Below are positions 31,954 through 42,840 of a stretch of DNA of 64,000 bases, piece by piece. The position numbers and the translations under genes are program-made. The notes under the pieces are model-generated. The model did no database searches, was not told the origin of the DNA, and worked only from the letters and a program-made list of their open reading frames with translations. Source of the stretch: Lepas anatifera (Eukaryota > Arthropoda > Thecostraca > Lepadidae); NCBI GenBank assembly GCA_034440635.1, contig JAOTON010002218.1, forward strand, positions 353,274 through 417,273, given 5' to 3'. Position 1 is the first letter of the stretch. The number at the start of each line of letters is the position of its first letter.

Positions 31954-32363
31954 CAGTAGCGCACCTTAGGGAGGCAGCCTGCCCCCCCACCCCTCCCAAA
32001 CGTAACGTGCCGCCCCTCGAAAATAGGTTACACTAGGTCTGCAAAGGAAATCATTCACCGTTCCCACTCAGGGGAGGGGAAATATATATTTCCCCCTCCA
32101 ACCTGCTGTTTCCCCTTTGCCCATAGATTAGAAAAACATGTTTTCAGTAATTTAGGCTCTGTTCACCCCCCTCCCCCGCCCATACCGTCGGGCTGGATCC
32201 AGTTTTGCCCCCCTCCCTCCCCAGGGATGAAATGATCATCCGCCTTTCGGGAGAAAAGTGTTGCCCTGTACAAAAAGTTTACACCAGGTCTGCGATGCAA
32301 AAGAAAAATCCGCTCCCACCTCGCCCATAGCCCTCCCCAAATAACGTCCTAGATTCGCCACTG
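31954..32363. mobile_element. Possible decayed hAT-type element
   Basis: CAGTAGCGCACCTTAGG on the left and CCTAGATTCGCCACTG on the right resemble hAT termini, and the interior is C-rich like other members. No target duplication is visible, so the pairing is tentative. Confidence 0.4.
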
Positions 32364-32476
32364 GCTATCCTAAAAAAATAGTTTTTATTAAGCCTGTGTT
32401 AGGATATTATTATCAATAAAACCCTTTTGATACTGAAGAATACATCGAAATTGGCAAGAAAAAACAAACAGATTTA

Positions 32477-32551
32477 TGTCCCTAGTGAGATTCGAACTCG
32501 AGTCTACCGCGTGAAAGACAGCCGTGTTATCCACTACGCTATCGTGACCGC
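32477..32551 (-). pseudogene. tRNA-Glu(TTC)-like pseudogene
   Basis: 75 nt on the minus strand with a D-arm-like TAGCGTAGTGGATAAC, an anticodon loop CTTTCAC (TTC) closed by a weak 5-bp stem, and a T-arm with GTTCGAATC. The acceptor strands GCGGTCA and TAGGGAC pair at only a few positions, so it is most likely a pseudogene or SINE fragment. Confidence 0.5.
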
Positions 32552-33336
32552 AAGGTATACGGCCGAAGTTAACCTTCCTGGAGGCAAGTTTTTGATCCTA
32601 CTTTTAGGGGGCTAAGGAGGCATTTGACGACTAATTGGTAAAGAAACGCTCAATAGAAAATTCAATAAGCTTTCATATGATGTATAAGTTGTTACTGTAA
32701 ATTCGGTATATAGACCTCTAAATGAGGAGTAAAAACAACCAATTTCTATTGTCTTCAAGCGGAACTTTTCAGTGAGTTCACTAATGACGTCATCGAAATT
32801 GGTCATATGCCCTAATGACTGTACCTCCTCTCAAAGGCCTTGCAGCGGCCGCCACCCGCGGCGCGCTGCCGCCTGCCCCGTGTCCCGGGTACAGCCTCAG
32901 ACAGGAGGTGCCGGCACCTGGCGCCGGTGCCTGAGCGCTGGGAGTGGCGGCCGCGCCAGCGAGCACATGCATTCGCTGTGGGATGGCGCCCCAACGGCGA
33001 AACAATTATATGGGACCATTTCAAAAGTGGAAAAGAAACTTTTTGACGTTTGATATGCCATCTGCATAAGCCACTTGTCGGATATATCCTAGCAAAAACA
33101 ACTGACGTAGCCCCCCGACATTGTGCTTACACACATTGTGAACATATAAATTTTCGGGAAATTAATTTGACATATTTAGATTGTTCGTGCATAGTCTCGT
33201 CTTGAATACTGACGGAAAGATCGCACCTCGGTTCGCTAAGCCTAGCCGTACTGACACGCGCTCTACCTGGCTGAGATGAAAGAAAATGGCACAGGAATTG
33301 TCTCGCATGCTCGCATGCGATGAACATCATGTTGCA
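32552..33336. other. No gene seen; GC-rich island at 32835-32965
   Basis: A short, sharply bounded GC- and CpG-rich block with several palindromic sites (GCGGCCGC twice, GGCGCC) lies in AT-rich surroundings. It could be a transposon remnant or an isolated CpG island. No transcript structure could be inferred. Confidence 0.4.
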
Positions 33337-34325
33337 GCAGGGGCGGATGCAGGAAAGGGGACCTATCTAAGTTTTCTTATCTAGTTTTTTATCTTGCGTA
33401 GTCAAGAAACGTGATATAATTATCGGTACAGCAGTGTTGTCATCGGGCGATTTGCTTAGTGCGGTGCATGGGGGTTGCGTCGGCTGCGATGTTCATTACA
33501 TTTCAGCAGTGGCAGAGCCAGGAGGGGGAGCATTAACACATTTCCGATTTTGGTTTCAACACTTGTATAGGCGAATGACATGATAAGTTTTTAGGGCATA
33601 GGCGGGTCCAGGGGGGCAAGGGGGGCAGGTGCCCCCTCCCCGATCGACCCTCGGCGCCCCCTGAAATGGTCACGGCGCCCCCTGAAATTTCGCTTCCCAC
33701 CCCCCCCAGGATACGAAATTCTGCGCCCACCGATAGGATTTGGCGCCCACCTGATAGGTTTTGCCGGTCATAAGTGGCGCCCCCTAGTCCGGATGGCGCC
33801 CCCGGTCCGGATGGCGCCCCCGGGAAGGTGTCCCCCCGATCGGCAATCCTGGATCCGCCTATGTTTTAGGGTACGTTAAAAAGTGACATTTCTTCTCCCG
33901 GGGTGCCCCTCAAAAGTGATGTGCCCCCATACCAAAGCTCTTGCTGCGCCCCTGCCTGCTACCGGCCGTTCGCGCACTTTCCCACGGTTAGCCTGAAGGA
34001 AGTTGCTCAATCTCCGTCAGAAGTAACCCTACGGATTTCTCAGTTTTTAAGGGTAAATAAGGAGACGCAGTTTTTTGCCCCAGTGCTGTCGTCGGGCGAT
34101 GGGCTTAGTGCCGTGCATGGTAGTTGCGTCGGTTGCGATGTTCATTACATTGCAGCAGTGGCAGAGCCAGGAGGGGGAGCATTAACACATTTTCCGATTT
34201 TGGTTTCAACACTTGCATAGGCGAATGTCATGACAAGTTTTTTAGGGTACTTACATTAAAAAGTGCCATTTTTCTCCCGGGGTGCCCCTCATAAGTGGTG
34301 TGCCCCCAGCTGTTAATTCCCTAGT
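33337..34325. repeat. Nested cluster of hAT-like repeats, partly duplicated
   Basis: Two related blocks, 33425-33950 and 34078-34317, share GTTCATTACATT, CAGTGGCAGAGCCAGGAG (a hAT-like left end), GGTTTCAACACTTG and a right part CCCGGGGTGCCCCTCA. The right end GCTGCGCCCCTG (33943-33954) is the same as that of the 4.3-kb element at 41237. The first block is interrupted by the MITE at 33597; the second shows the empty site. Confidence 0.6.
33597..33863. mobile_element. hAT-type MITE, CATAGG family
   Basis: 267 bp from CATAGGCGGGTCCAGG to CCTGGATCCGCCTATG, with perfect duplication TTTTAGGG (33589-33596 and 33864-33871). The related block at 34235-34245 shows the uninterrupted TTTTTTAGGG, an empty site. 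Confidence 0.92.
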
Positions 34326-34680
34326 TTACCCCGTTTATTGACTCCATTTGAGTCAAATTTCAAAGCTAAGTTTAAAGTTTCAATGGGGTACACAGGCATA
34401 CGCGTCGGAAAAGGAGGGGCAGGGGGCCTGGCCCCCACTTTTTGGCAAACAATTTCCTGATCTCAGTCAAAATGAGAGAAAACTGGACATTCCTATATCC
34501 AGCCGCTGCAGAAGTCAACAAGGAGCCCAAATTCGAACAGTTTTTGGTCCTGATATTGAAATTTTTTGTCAGCATCAAGTTGAAGTTTGGCTGCCCCCCC
34601 CCACCCCCCACTTTTTTGCCGGTGGAGACACTTATATTTATAAACAGGCAAACATTTAGGGCCATGTCAGCACTAAGAAA
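33955..34680. repeat. Repeat homologous to 36302-36560, split by insertions
   Basis: Segments 33955-34078, 34310-34396 and 34641-34680 align in order with the uninterrupted 36302-36560 (GGCCGTTCGCGCACTT, AAGTTGCTCAAT, CAAATTTCAAAGCTAAG, CATTTAGGG). The gaps are the hAT-like block and the MITE at 34397. This gives another before/after comparison. Confidence 0.75.
34397..34640. mobile_element. hAT-type MITE, CATACGCGTCGG family, copy 2
   Basis: 244 bp, flanks TACACAGG and TAAACAGG (7 of 8). Supported by the uninterrupted relative near 36485-36510. Confidence 0.75.
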
Positions 34681-34764
34681 TTTGCTGGTCAACAGGCTAA
34701 CGCCTAGGGTCATAACTAAGATAACTACAGGCTAAATAATCTTAACTTAATATGATAATAATGA

Positions 34765-35149
34765 CAGTGGCGGATCTAGCCGGGTGGTTTGGGAGGGGCA
34801 AACCAAAGTCGAAAAGCAAAAAAAAACGTCGCGCAGTGAAAAATTGCGTTACAATATGCCTTTTCGATAGGATTTTGGGAACTGGAGACGAAAAGCAAAA
34901 AAAAAACACGGGGTGAAAAATATGGACTCAAGAGATACTTTTTTCCTATCCAAGCCCCAATATTTACACTGAACTTCAATAATTCTATTTGAAGTTGAGA
35001 GTTGAAGCACCAAAATCTTGCTTACAAGCTAAAAAGGAGTCGGGGAAAAGGAGGTCGATCGCTTTGGGGGGGGGCAAAAACATAGTTTTGCCCCGAGCTT
35101 TTCCGTTTGGGGGGGCAATTGCCTTTTTGCCCCCCTGGATCCGCCACTG
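34765..35149. mobile_element. hAT-type MITE, CAGTGGCGGATC ends
   Basis: 385 bp from CAGTGGCGGATCTAGCC to GGATCCGCCACTG, with perfect 8-bp duplication AATAATGA (34757-34764 and 35150-35157). It contains two related A-rich blocks (34812 and 34894) and a G-run near the right end. Confidence 0.92.
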
Positions 35150-35175
35150 AATAATGATGAATTATCTTAACTTAA

Positions 35176-36152
35176 CACGCGCCCCGCTGGGGTCCCTTGC
35201 ATGACGCGCCCCGCTGGGGGGGCGTTTTCGCCCCCCTTCCGTATCTCGTTTCCCACGAAAGCTAAAGGAAAATTACGGGCGGTGTTCGAGAGCTCTTGCC
35301 AAGACGAAGAGAATTTATAGGTAGAATTTTTACGTCAGATCAATATTGAGGTCAGCATAGGTCAAAGAAGGCTCCATAGGCTTACAACAGAGCAGTGTAC
35401 GTTTCCCTCTCTAGATCTGCCCAAAGCTAGAGCAAATCTTTATGCATCATTGGATTCCTCTCATCGCGGCGAATCGAATGATACATAATATGACCTTGCT
35501 AGGTCATATTATCCTTGACCTGACCGGGCTCCCCTCCGTCGTTCTCGCTCCGTCCGCTGTCGTGGCCGGGTGGCGCTCCCGCCCGTGATTCGTTGCGCGG
35601 CCGCGGTGCTTCCGTCGCGGGGGTCTCGGGGGGGGGGTGGGGTTCGTGAGCTGCACCGCTAGCGTTCTCTCCCTCATGTGTTAGACGACTCCTGGGATAA
35701 CTTCATCACCTCCTCTCTGTCCCTTCATCAAGTACTGTTACGCTATTACCGTTACCCGTGTCTGTCATTATGTGATGCTGCTGAATAAACGTGTCATGGT
35801 TTCAATAGTCAAAATGACCTGACCTCGGCCTAGGTCAGGGTCACAGAGTGACCTGGTATGGTCATGCTGCATATCAATCGACTCCCCGTGACAATATAAA
35901 CACAATGCAAACAAAATGGGAGCTTTATCTCAATTCAGTCAGAAGTTATTGGCAAAACAACCACTCTCTGCTCCCGTGACCTGATATGACCTTTGAGAGG
36001 TCAGATGCTCAAAAACTCAACTTTATGGTCAAGATCGTGGTAAGAATAGACAGTTTGAGAATTTTCAGCCTTATCTATCCAGTATTTCCTGAAAATGAGT
36101 CCATTCTATTTTTCACCATAGACTTAATGGGGTGACCAAAAAATTGACCACA
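35176..36152. mobile_element. TTAA-type element, left part (sibling of 29006-30462)
   Basis: Starts after TTAA (35172-35175) with CACGCGCCCCGCTGGGG. It follows the 29-kb element to about 36152 and is then truncated. It carries a block of about 300 bp not present in its sibling (35507-35811). Confidence 0.75.
35507..35811. mobile_element. GC-rich insertion ending with an AATAAA
   Basis: Absent from the sibling at 29340, where AGGTCA joins AATAGTC directly. The 5' part is very GC-rich with a long G-run. The 3' part resembles a transcript end, with CTGAATAAACG about 25 bp before the junction. It could be a retroposed 3' end. Poly(A) is missing and no target duplication was found. The source gene is unknown. 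Confidence 0.45.
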
Positions 36153-36301
36153 TCAAATTGAATCCTGGCTTCACCCCTGGCCCGATTGCTTTTCTCCGTT
36201 GGTACAAAATTTCAGAGCTCTATCTCAAGCACAAGTCTCACAATCTTCTTCACTGCTAAGCTTCTCAATCTTCTTCACTGCTACTCTCGTCTTGCAAGCT
36301 C

Positions 36302-36560
36302 TACCTTCTACCGGCCGTTCGCGCACTTCCCCTCGGGCAGCCTGAGGGAAGTTGCTCAATCGTCGTCACAAATAACCCTGCTGATTTCTCAGTTTCTAGG
36401 GTGAATAAGGAGACGGAGCTCGTTGCCATAGCTACCCCCATTCATTGGCTCTATGTGTGCCAAATTTCAAAGCTAAGCTTTAAGTTTAAATTGGTTGAAC
36501 AAGCGAACATTTAGGGTCATGTCAGGACTAAAACATTGGCCAGATGCAGAACTCTGGGAA
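36302..36560. repeat. Uninterrupted copy of the repeat at 33955-34680
   Basis: Continuous alignment partner of the split repeat upstream. It serves as the empty-site reference for two insertions there. No coding capacity recognised. Confidence 0.7.
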
Positions 36561-38915
36561 AAAATGCAGTGTCGGAGCAGACAACTCACTAGGCACTTGC
36601 ACTGTAGTCGCATGGTAAAAACAATGACTGCCCGTTGATATGGCTTTTTTGCTGATATCCCGAACGACACGTCCAAATGTCTTGCATGCAGGCTGAAAAT
36701 TCTCGTTTTGCAAATGCACATTTTTTCTCAAATTTGTATTTTCGAAACCTCTCTACAAAGTTACGAGCAAAAAACCCTTAAGATTGTCGTGTGAAATTGC
36801 CGGGAATATCATTTTTTCATATTATCTCATGAAATACTGAATGAAACTGGTGTTGTTACACTTTAATTGAAACGGAATGGTGCGTGTTTTCATTTCCAGG
36901 CAATAGTTTAAGGTTTGAAGCTGTATTTCATGACTTATTGGCATATATGTCGAAATGAAAGGCCAAATTACAGACTATTTTTAGACCTATAACTTGCTTC
37001 GTGTTTTTTATTCTTTAGATTTCTTGATGTTAAAATGTTTTTCAAATGTTTTATCTATTTCTTGTCCTGTAAATGAGCAAAATCTGACAGGGCTTTATCC
37101 AGTGATTAAATAAAAAGGAGAAAATATGAAAACATCATAAAACACGTTTACCACCGCTTTTCTTGATACGATTCCACGCATCCATCCAGCCAAAATTCGG
37201 CAAGCGGGGCCGCAGAGCTCCGACAATGTGATATCCAGATGTGCCACGATGTCATAATATCCAGGCATTTACATGCTCTCCAGACATTTCATTATCCCCC
37301 AGCATAATGTGATTAACCCGCTCACTAAGCAAGAGCAGACAGACAGTCTGCAGGCGTGCATCCAGGATTTTCCTTTGCGCGAGGGCCTGGCTGACGAAGG
37401 GGATGGCGAGCTGATGAAGGGCGGTGCTGGAATGCGACCATGCCTTGACCAGGAAAACAGTCTACTGGAGGTATAAGCCATTAGCGAATCAATGAATCTA
37501 TGAAGCAGGGCTGGGGGTGGGCACTAAAATAACCCCTTAGTAGTGCTCAAATGGAAGCCAGCTGAAATTAAGAGGAAACACCAATTCAAACAATCTAGTG
37601 AACTCTAATCAAAGGGAATGTTAAGCATGCGACTCATTTGGAACTCTGGTGACTCTATCACCGATCACTAGACTTGAGGCTCCCAACGGCTGACTTGCAA
37701 CACCCGCCCGTTTAAGGATATTTACACATTCGTGCACTTAAAGCAATATGAATGATGCCTGGCTGCGCTGATTTTGTTAATTTGTCCTCAGGGGTCATGG
37801 CCGTGTTAAGCTGGAATAAGAGCAGCCAGGCATGCTTCATGTAGCATGGTAGACCAGTGGCCGATCTTTGATTAAAGTTTCTTTAGATAGTTAGAGCAAG
37901 AATAGCAAAGGCGGTTGCACGTCTTTTACGGAACTGATAGATACTATTAAATATTATACCATATCTTGTTTTTACTAAGCTTAGGGAGGGCCTACGGAGT
38001 AAGTTGTGTTTAAATGCAATATGCATTGAATTAATTTGATTCAGCTACATGATTCAGCCAACATCTTAATGCTGGGTACTCGCATAGTAGGAAAATTTCA
38101 CGTTAGAGTGAGGGCCATAACCTGGCGGATGGTGTCGTATCGGAAAGCTTGCGAGTCTTATCTTTTCCGTATGCGGACCCTTTGAATCCCCAACTATACC
38201 CCAACAAGCAGGCTCGGCCTCTCTGCCGTAGCCGCCACCCTACCCTCGCAAGTGCTGCAACACTCCACGACCCATTCCTCGAAATAAGCTTTCCTCTTTG
38301 CTCTGCGACATTTACTTAAACACCCCTCCCACAAAATTATCCACATACTTAAGAGGCGGTCAAAGGGGCATTGCGCAGAACGCCTTATACTGAGCCTTAA
38401 GCATTGTAGGTTTTGCGCCCCTGTTCGGTAATAACAAATACCTGCTACACCATTCTCGGATAGTCGTGTTAAGGTATTGCAGCGTAAGTGAATACCTCCT
38501 GTGTTCGTCCAGGCCGGAGAAACGCTAGTTACTGGTGATGTATGATTTATTTTATACACGTGCGAGATCATTGTTAAACCATTTCCGATGTATTGAGCAA
38601 TACCATTATTGCACTGTTAACACAAATCGTATTATGCATGTCAAACAATGTACAGCTCATATGCGTCCAGAACGGAAGAGGCAGGCCTGGATGAAAAAGC
38701 AAAGGGTTAGATCTGTCGATAATCATGTCAAACATTGGTGAAATTTATCTCGGACACTCCTGCATTTGTATTTGTGTTTGTATTTATTTATGTAAATGAG
38801 CAACAGGTAAAACTCACTTATAGTTCAAGTCAAATAAGTAAAAAAAGACATGATATTCACAATGAAATGATACAAATGATATCCATGACATACCGACATG
38901 GGAAACAAAACTAAG
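36561..38915. other. No gene seen
   Basis: AT-rich, low-repeat sequence. Frames at 37273-37476 (+) and 38194-38571 (-) are the longest, but they lack recognisable motifs, splice context or a second copy to compare. This is the largest stretch without an identified mobile element, so it is where cryptic host sequence would most likely be missed. Confidence 0.4.
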
Positions 38916-38923
38916 CGCTCGTC

Positions 38924-39155
38924 CATACGCGTCGGAAAAGGGGGGCCAGGGGGGCCTGGCCCCCACTTTTTGGCCAAAAATTTCCTGATCTCAGTCAAAA
39001 TGAGAGACAACCGGGCATTCTTATATCCAGCCGCTGCGGAATGCAGCGAGGAGCCCAAATTCGAACAGTTTTTGGTCCTGATGTTGAAAGTTTTTTGTCA
39101 GCATCAGGTTGAAGTTTGGCTGCCCCCCACTTTTTTGCCGGTGGTGACACTTATG
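38924..39155. mobile_element. hAT-type MITE, CATACGCGTCGG family, copy 3
   Basis: 232 bp from CATACGCGTCGGAAAAGG to GACACTTATG, with perfect 8-bp duplication CGCTCGTC (38916-38923 and 39156-39163). It defines the true ends of this weakly symmetrical family. Confidence 0.92.
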
Positions 39156-39374
39156 CGCTCGTCCTAACTTTTGATGTCATTAAAAACCTCCGTATAGATA
39201 AAACATGATCATGATATAAAGACTCTAAAATAATAAAAGTGGGTATATAAGATTAGTAGATAAAACCACAAGAGAAAGGACAAGATAAAAGGTAAAAGCT
39301 TCCACCCAAACAATAAGAGCCACACGACAATAAAAATGGGTGCTGCTTGTCGAAGTTCACCACAGCTCCTTTAA

Positions 39375-39780
39375 AGGGAATGTGACACCTTGATAGCGTG
39401 ATTTTAAGTGATATATCCAAGTTGTAAAGCACGCCGAAAAACCTGGTACTCTACATATTAATTGTCTTGCAACTCAAAATTTCCGTAGAGAAAAACTAAA
39501 AACTACCTGAAATGTACCTCTCATGTACCTCAAGCAGCAGGCCACACTTGTCATGGCTGTTGGTGTGACGACATATGCTGACGTCATGGTGAGTATCAGC
39601 CAATCGAAGCCCTTGAAGCCTATGGAATATGGTAGTGGTTTCCAGATCATGACATCATCCACAGGCGGATAATTATTTTTTCCCTCGAGGTGCATTTTAA
39701 AAACCAAAATATTGCGTTCATTGTGCATTTTCCCTAATTATAATAAATTCCAGGATTCGACCAAGGTGCCATATTCCCTT
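39375..39780. mobile_element. TTAA MITE, AGGGAATGTGGCACC family, copy 2
   Basis: 406 bp between TTAA (39371-39374) and TTAA (39781-39784). Ends AGGGAATGTGACACCTT and AAGGTGCCATATTCCCT, plus one extra T. Shares an internal TGACGTCA-type block with copy 1 (around 39580). Confidence 0.85.
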
Positions 39781-39976
39781 TTAAGATCTGGCATAAGAAC
39801 ACTTGCACTCAAAATCATTAAAAGAGAGTAAGACACGAATAAAAACACCTCGCGTTACAGTTTCAACTCGACCAAAGGGGACATAAAAATTTGTCGCTGT
39901 GCCCACCTAGTTCGACGCTGTGGAACGTGAAAGGGGACGCTCTCGAGCAGGAAGGCGGAATATATTTTGCGCACGA

Positions 39977-40291
39977 TTATTTTTTTACGAAGCATAAATT
40001 ACATTGGCACATTCTTTGCGAGAGGCTGGCAATTTCGAATAAAATTAACAAGTCGTAATAAGAAAGCGTGGTGGAAGGCCGAGATGTATGAACGTGGGCA
40101 GCTAGCCACAGAAGAAATTTGTGCTGAATTCTGTCTAACCTTTCCAAATGAGTTTGAGCAGCCTTTCCCCAAATGACGCAACCGTAATCAAGAATGGACC
40201 GAGCATTGCCGAAATATGCTGCTAGAATTGGGTCTGTTTTCAGACTTCCCACTGCTCGGCCGGTCTGGAGAAATCGTATGAGCATATCCAT
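39977..40291 (-). pseudogene. Non-LTR retrotransposon RT thumb fragment
   Basis: About 100 residues on the minus strand with RSILDYGCVIWGKAAQ, then LERLDRIQHKFL and TTLSYYDLL, the conserved region after the RT palm in Jockey/CR1-like elements. No catalytic FADD region is preserved next to it. Homology may extend weakly to about 40440 in other frames. It differs in family from the element at 5-10 kb. Confidence 0.7.
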
Positions 40292-40444
40292 CGTCCTTTT
40301 TGCCTTACTGACAATTTAATCTGTGTTTTTTTAAAGGTCAGAGCCGCATGACGAAATCCATGGAGCGAAGCAGATTGAGATTTCTCAAGAGGCTCTATTC
40401 TGGCCGCTTGGCGATTCTGACAGTTGATGCCAGGGCTCCGGAAT

Positions 40445-41228
40445 TTTAAAGGGTGATAGCGCTTTTACGCTAGACGCGTAAACCAAGGCCCCAAATCTAA
40501 ACTCAAAATAGTTTTTGAGAAATTTTGGAACAAATGTTTTCAATTTTGTATTTTTCTCATTTTTATTTCTTAAGCGACGAACTTAAAACTTGCCTCCTTT
40601 TGAATAAGCAACAGGAATCACCTAAGAAAAAAATTCGAAATTGTCCGCCAATATTTATTACGCCAGAACGCAGTATTTCTAATAAAAGCAAAAAAGCGAT
40701 TGAAATTTGACGGCCGACTTGTAAGCTCGATAAGTCAGAGGGTACGCTTCATTTAGTTTAAAGACAGCCACCTGGAGGCAGCTAGGTCAATTTTCTTGTG
40801 CTTAGGCATAGTTTCCAGTGAAAAACGTAAAATTCTGACCTAGTTTTTGCCATTTTGCCGGAGGACTGCATTTTTGCCAATTTAATTTAAATCCTAATAT
40901 CTCGCGATCTAATGCGCCGATTTGACGATTTCATTTCAAATAATGAAAGAACATTGCTTCCCCTAATAATAATTGGAGATGGATATCGTGATATTAAAAT
41001 TCGTTGTTTCATATGTATAAATATAATTTTAGTAGAAAACATTTTATTTGTAGTTTCTCGGTTCCGAGTACATGTCATTCACAAGGTCACAATTGACATG
41101 GCTGAATAGGAAAGTTAATTGCAGTCATTTCATTCATTTACACTACCCACTTATCTCCAACGGCTTTCGAGTAATTCATCCGAAACGGTATTTCAATGAG
41201 CTAAATTTCTCGGAACACGTCTGCTTCT
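40445..41228. other. No gene seen
   Basis: AT-rich sequence with short unrecognised frames on both strands. Confidence 0.4.
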
Positions 41229-41251
41229 CACTATGGCAGGGGCGCAGTCGA

Positions 41252-42840
41252 GGGGGGCACAGGGGGCACGTGCCCCCTCATCGGTGTCGGGGTGCCCTTT
41301 TGATTGCCGGGTGGTGTACCCCCTTTGAGCCGTGCCGCTCGAAATTTAGTGCCCTACGCCGTTGAACCTAGATGGAACTAGACCGCATTTAGTGATTTCA
41401 ACTATTGTTTGACAATTAAGTGCCTTTTTAGTCAGCTAGAGCATTCTGTCGCCTTTCCAAGCACACGGGAAGAGTATAGGCACGTAATCCGTTTCCAGAT
41501 AATGCCTCATCGTCGCCAATAATCGTCCGGGTGGAGCTCATCTGGTGCCCCCTGGAGGTGATCATGTGCCTTCTGAGCTGATCTGATGCCCTCGTAGTCA
41601 ATCTGGTGCCCCCCTCCCCTGAATAAATAATTGTGCCTTCTGAACCTATATAATGCTCTCTAAGTTATTCTGATGCCTCCGAGCCTGCCTGCTGCCCTAT
41701 TAGCTGTTTTAGTGCCCCTTGAGCTGATCCGGGCCCTCTGAACTTATTTAATGCCTCCCGGCGTTTATCTACTGTCCAGGGGGCACAGGGGCACGTGCAC
41801 CCATCGATGCCAGGTGCCCTTTTGATTGCCAGGTGGTGTACCCTGTTTGGGCCGTGCCGCTCCAAATTTAGTGCCGTACGCCATTGAACCTAGATGTAAC
41901 TAGACTGCATTTAGCGATTTCAACTATTGTTTGACAATTAAGTGCCTTTTTGGTAAGCTAGGGCATTCTGTCGCCTTTCCAAGCACCCGGGAAGAGTATA
42001 GGCACGTAATCCGTTTTTAGAAAATGCCTCATCGTCGCCAATTATCGTACGGGCGGAGCTCATCTGGTGCCCCCTGGAGCTGATCATGTGCCCTGTGAGC
42101 TGATCTGGTGCCCTCGTAGTCAATCTGGTGTCCTCCTGAGAAAATAAGTGTGCCTTCTGAGCCTATAAAATACTCTCTGAGTTAGTCTGATGCCTCCGAG
42201 CTTGCCTGGTGTCCTTTTAGCTGTTTTAGTGCCCCTTGAGCTGATCCGGGCCCCCTGAACTTATTTAATGCCTCCCGGAGTTGATCTACTGTCCAGGGGT
42301 GCGGCCAGGAAGGCACAGGGGGCACGTGCCCCCATCACTGCCGGGGTGCCCTTTTGATTGCCAGGTGGTGTACCCAATTTGGGCCGTGCCGCTCGAAATT
42401 TAGTGCCCTACGCCGCTGAACCTTGATGTAACTGGACCGCATGTAGCGATTGAAACTATTGTTGGACAACTTAATACCCTTTTCGGTCAGCTAGGGCATT
42501 CTGTCGCCTTTCCAAGCACCCGGGAAGAGTATGGGCACCTAGTATGTGTCCACCTAATGCTTCATCGTCGCCATTAATCGTACGGGTGAAGCCAATCTGG
42601 TGCTCCTTGAGCTCATCTCGTGGCCTCTAAGCTGGTCTTGGCCCCTTGAGCTGATTACTTGCCCTCTAAGCTGATCTGGTGCCCCTGAGTCAATCGAGTG
42701 CTCCACTGAGCAAATAATTGTGCCTCCTGAACCTATATAATGCCCTCGGAGTTAGTTTCATGCTTCCGAGCTTGTTTGGTGCCCTAATAGCTGATTTAGT
42801 GCCCCTTGAGCTGATTCGGGCCCCCGAGCTGATCTCATGC
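41252..42840. repeat. Higher-order repeat, about 530 bp, three copies
   Basis: Copies start at about 41252, 41779 and 42312, each with GGGGGCACGTGCCCC-like sequence, then GCCCTTTTGATTGCC, GCCGTGCCGCTC, TAGTGCC(C/G)TACGCC and the GGTGCCCC array. Spacings are about 527 and 533 bp. Confidence 0.85.

Noticed and set aside
32477..32551. Functional tRNA-Glu gene
   Set aside because: The anticodon loop and B-box are good, but the acceptor stem does not pair and no pol III terminator context is evident; kept only as a pseudogene.
32772..33053. 93-codon plus-strand protein in the GC-rich block
   Set aside because: Several overlapping frames are open on both strands because of base composition; there are no motifs.
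33507..33954. Complete hAT element with CAGTGGCAGAGCC and GCTGCGCCCCTG ends
   Set aside because: The ends are plausible, but CATTTCAG and CCTGCTAC do not match as target duplications, so the pairing was not called as an element.
35510..35660. rDNA or rDNA spacer
   Set aside because: The sequence is GC-rich like rDNA spacers, but no conserved 18S or 28S motif can be recognised.
38194..38571. 125-codon minus-strand frame
   Set aside because: No recognisable domain, splice sites or second copy; it cannot be distinguished from chance.
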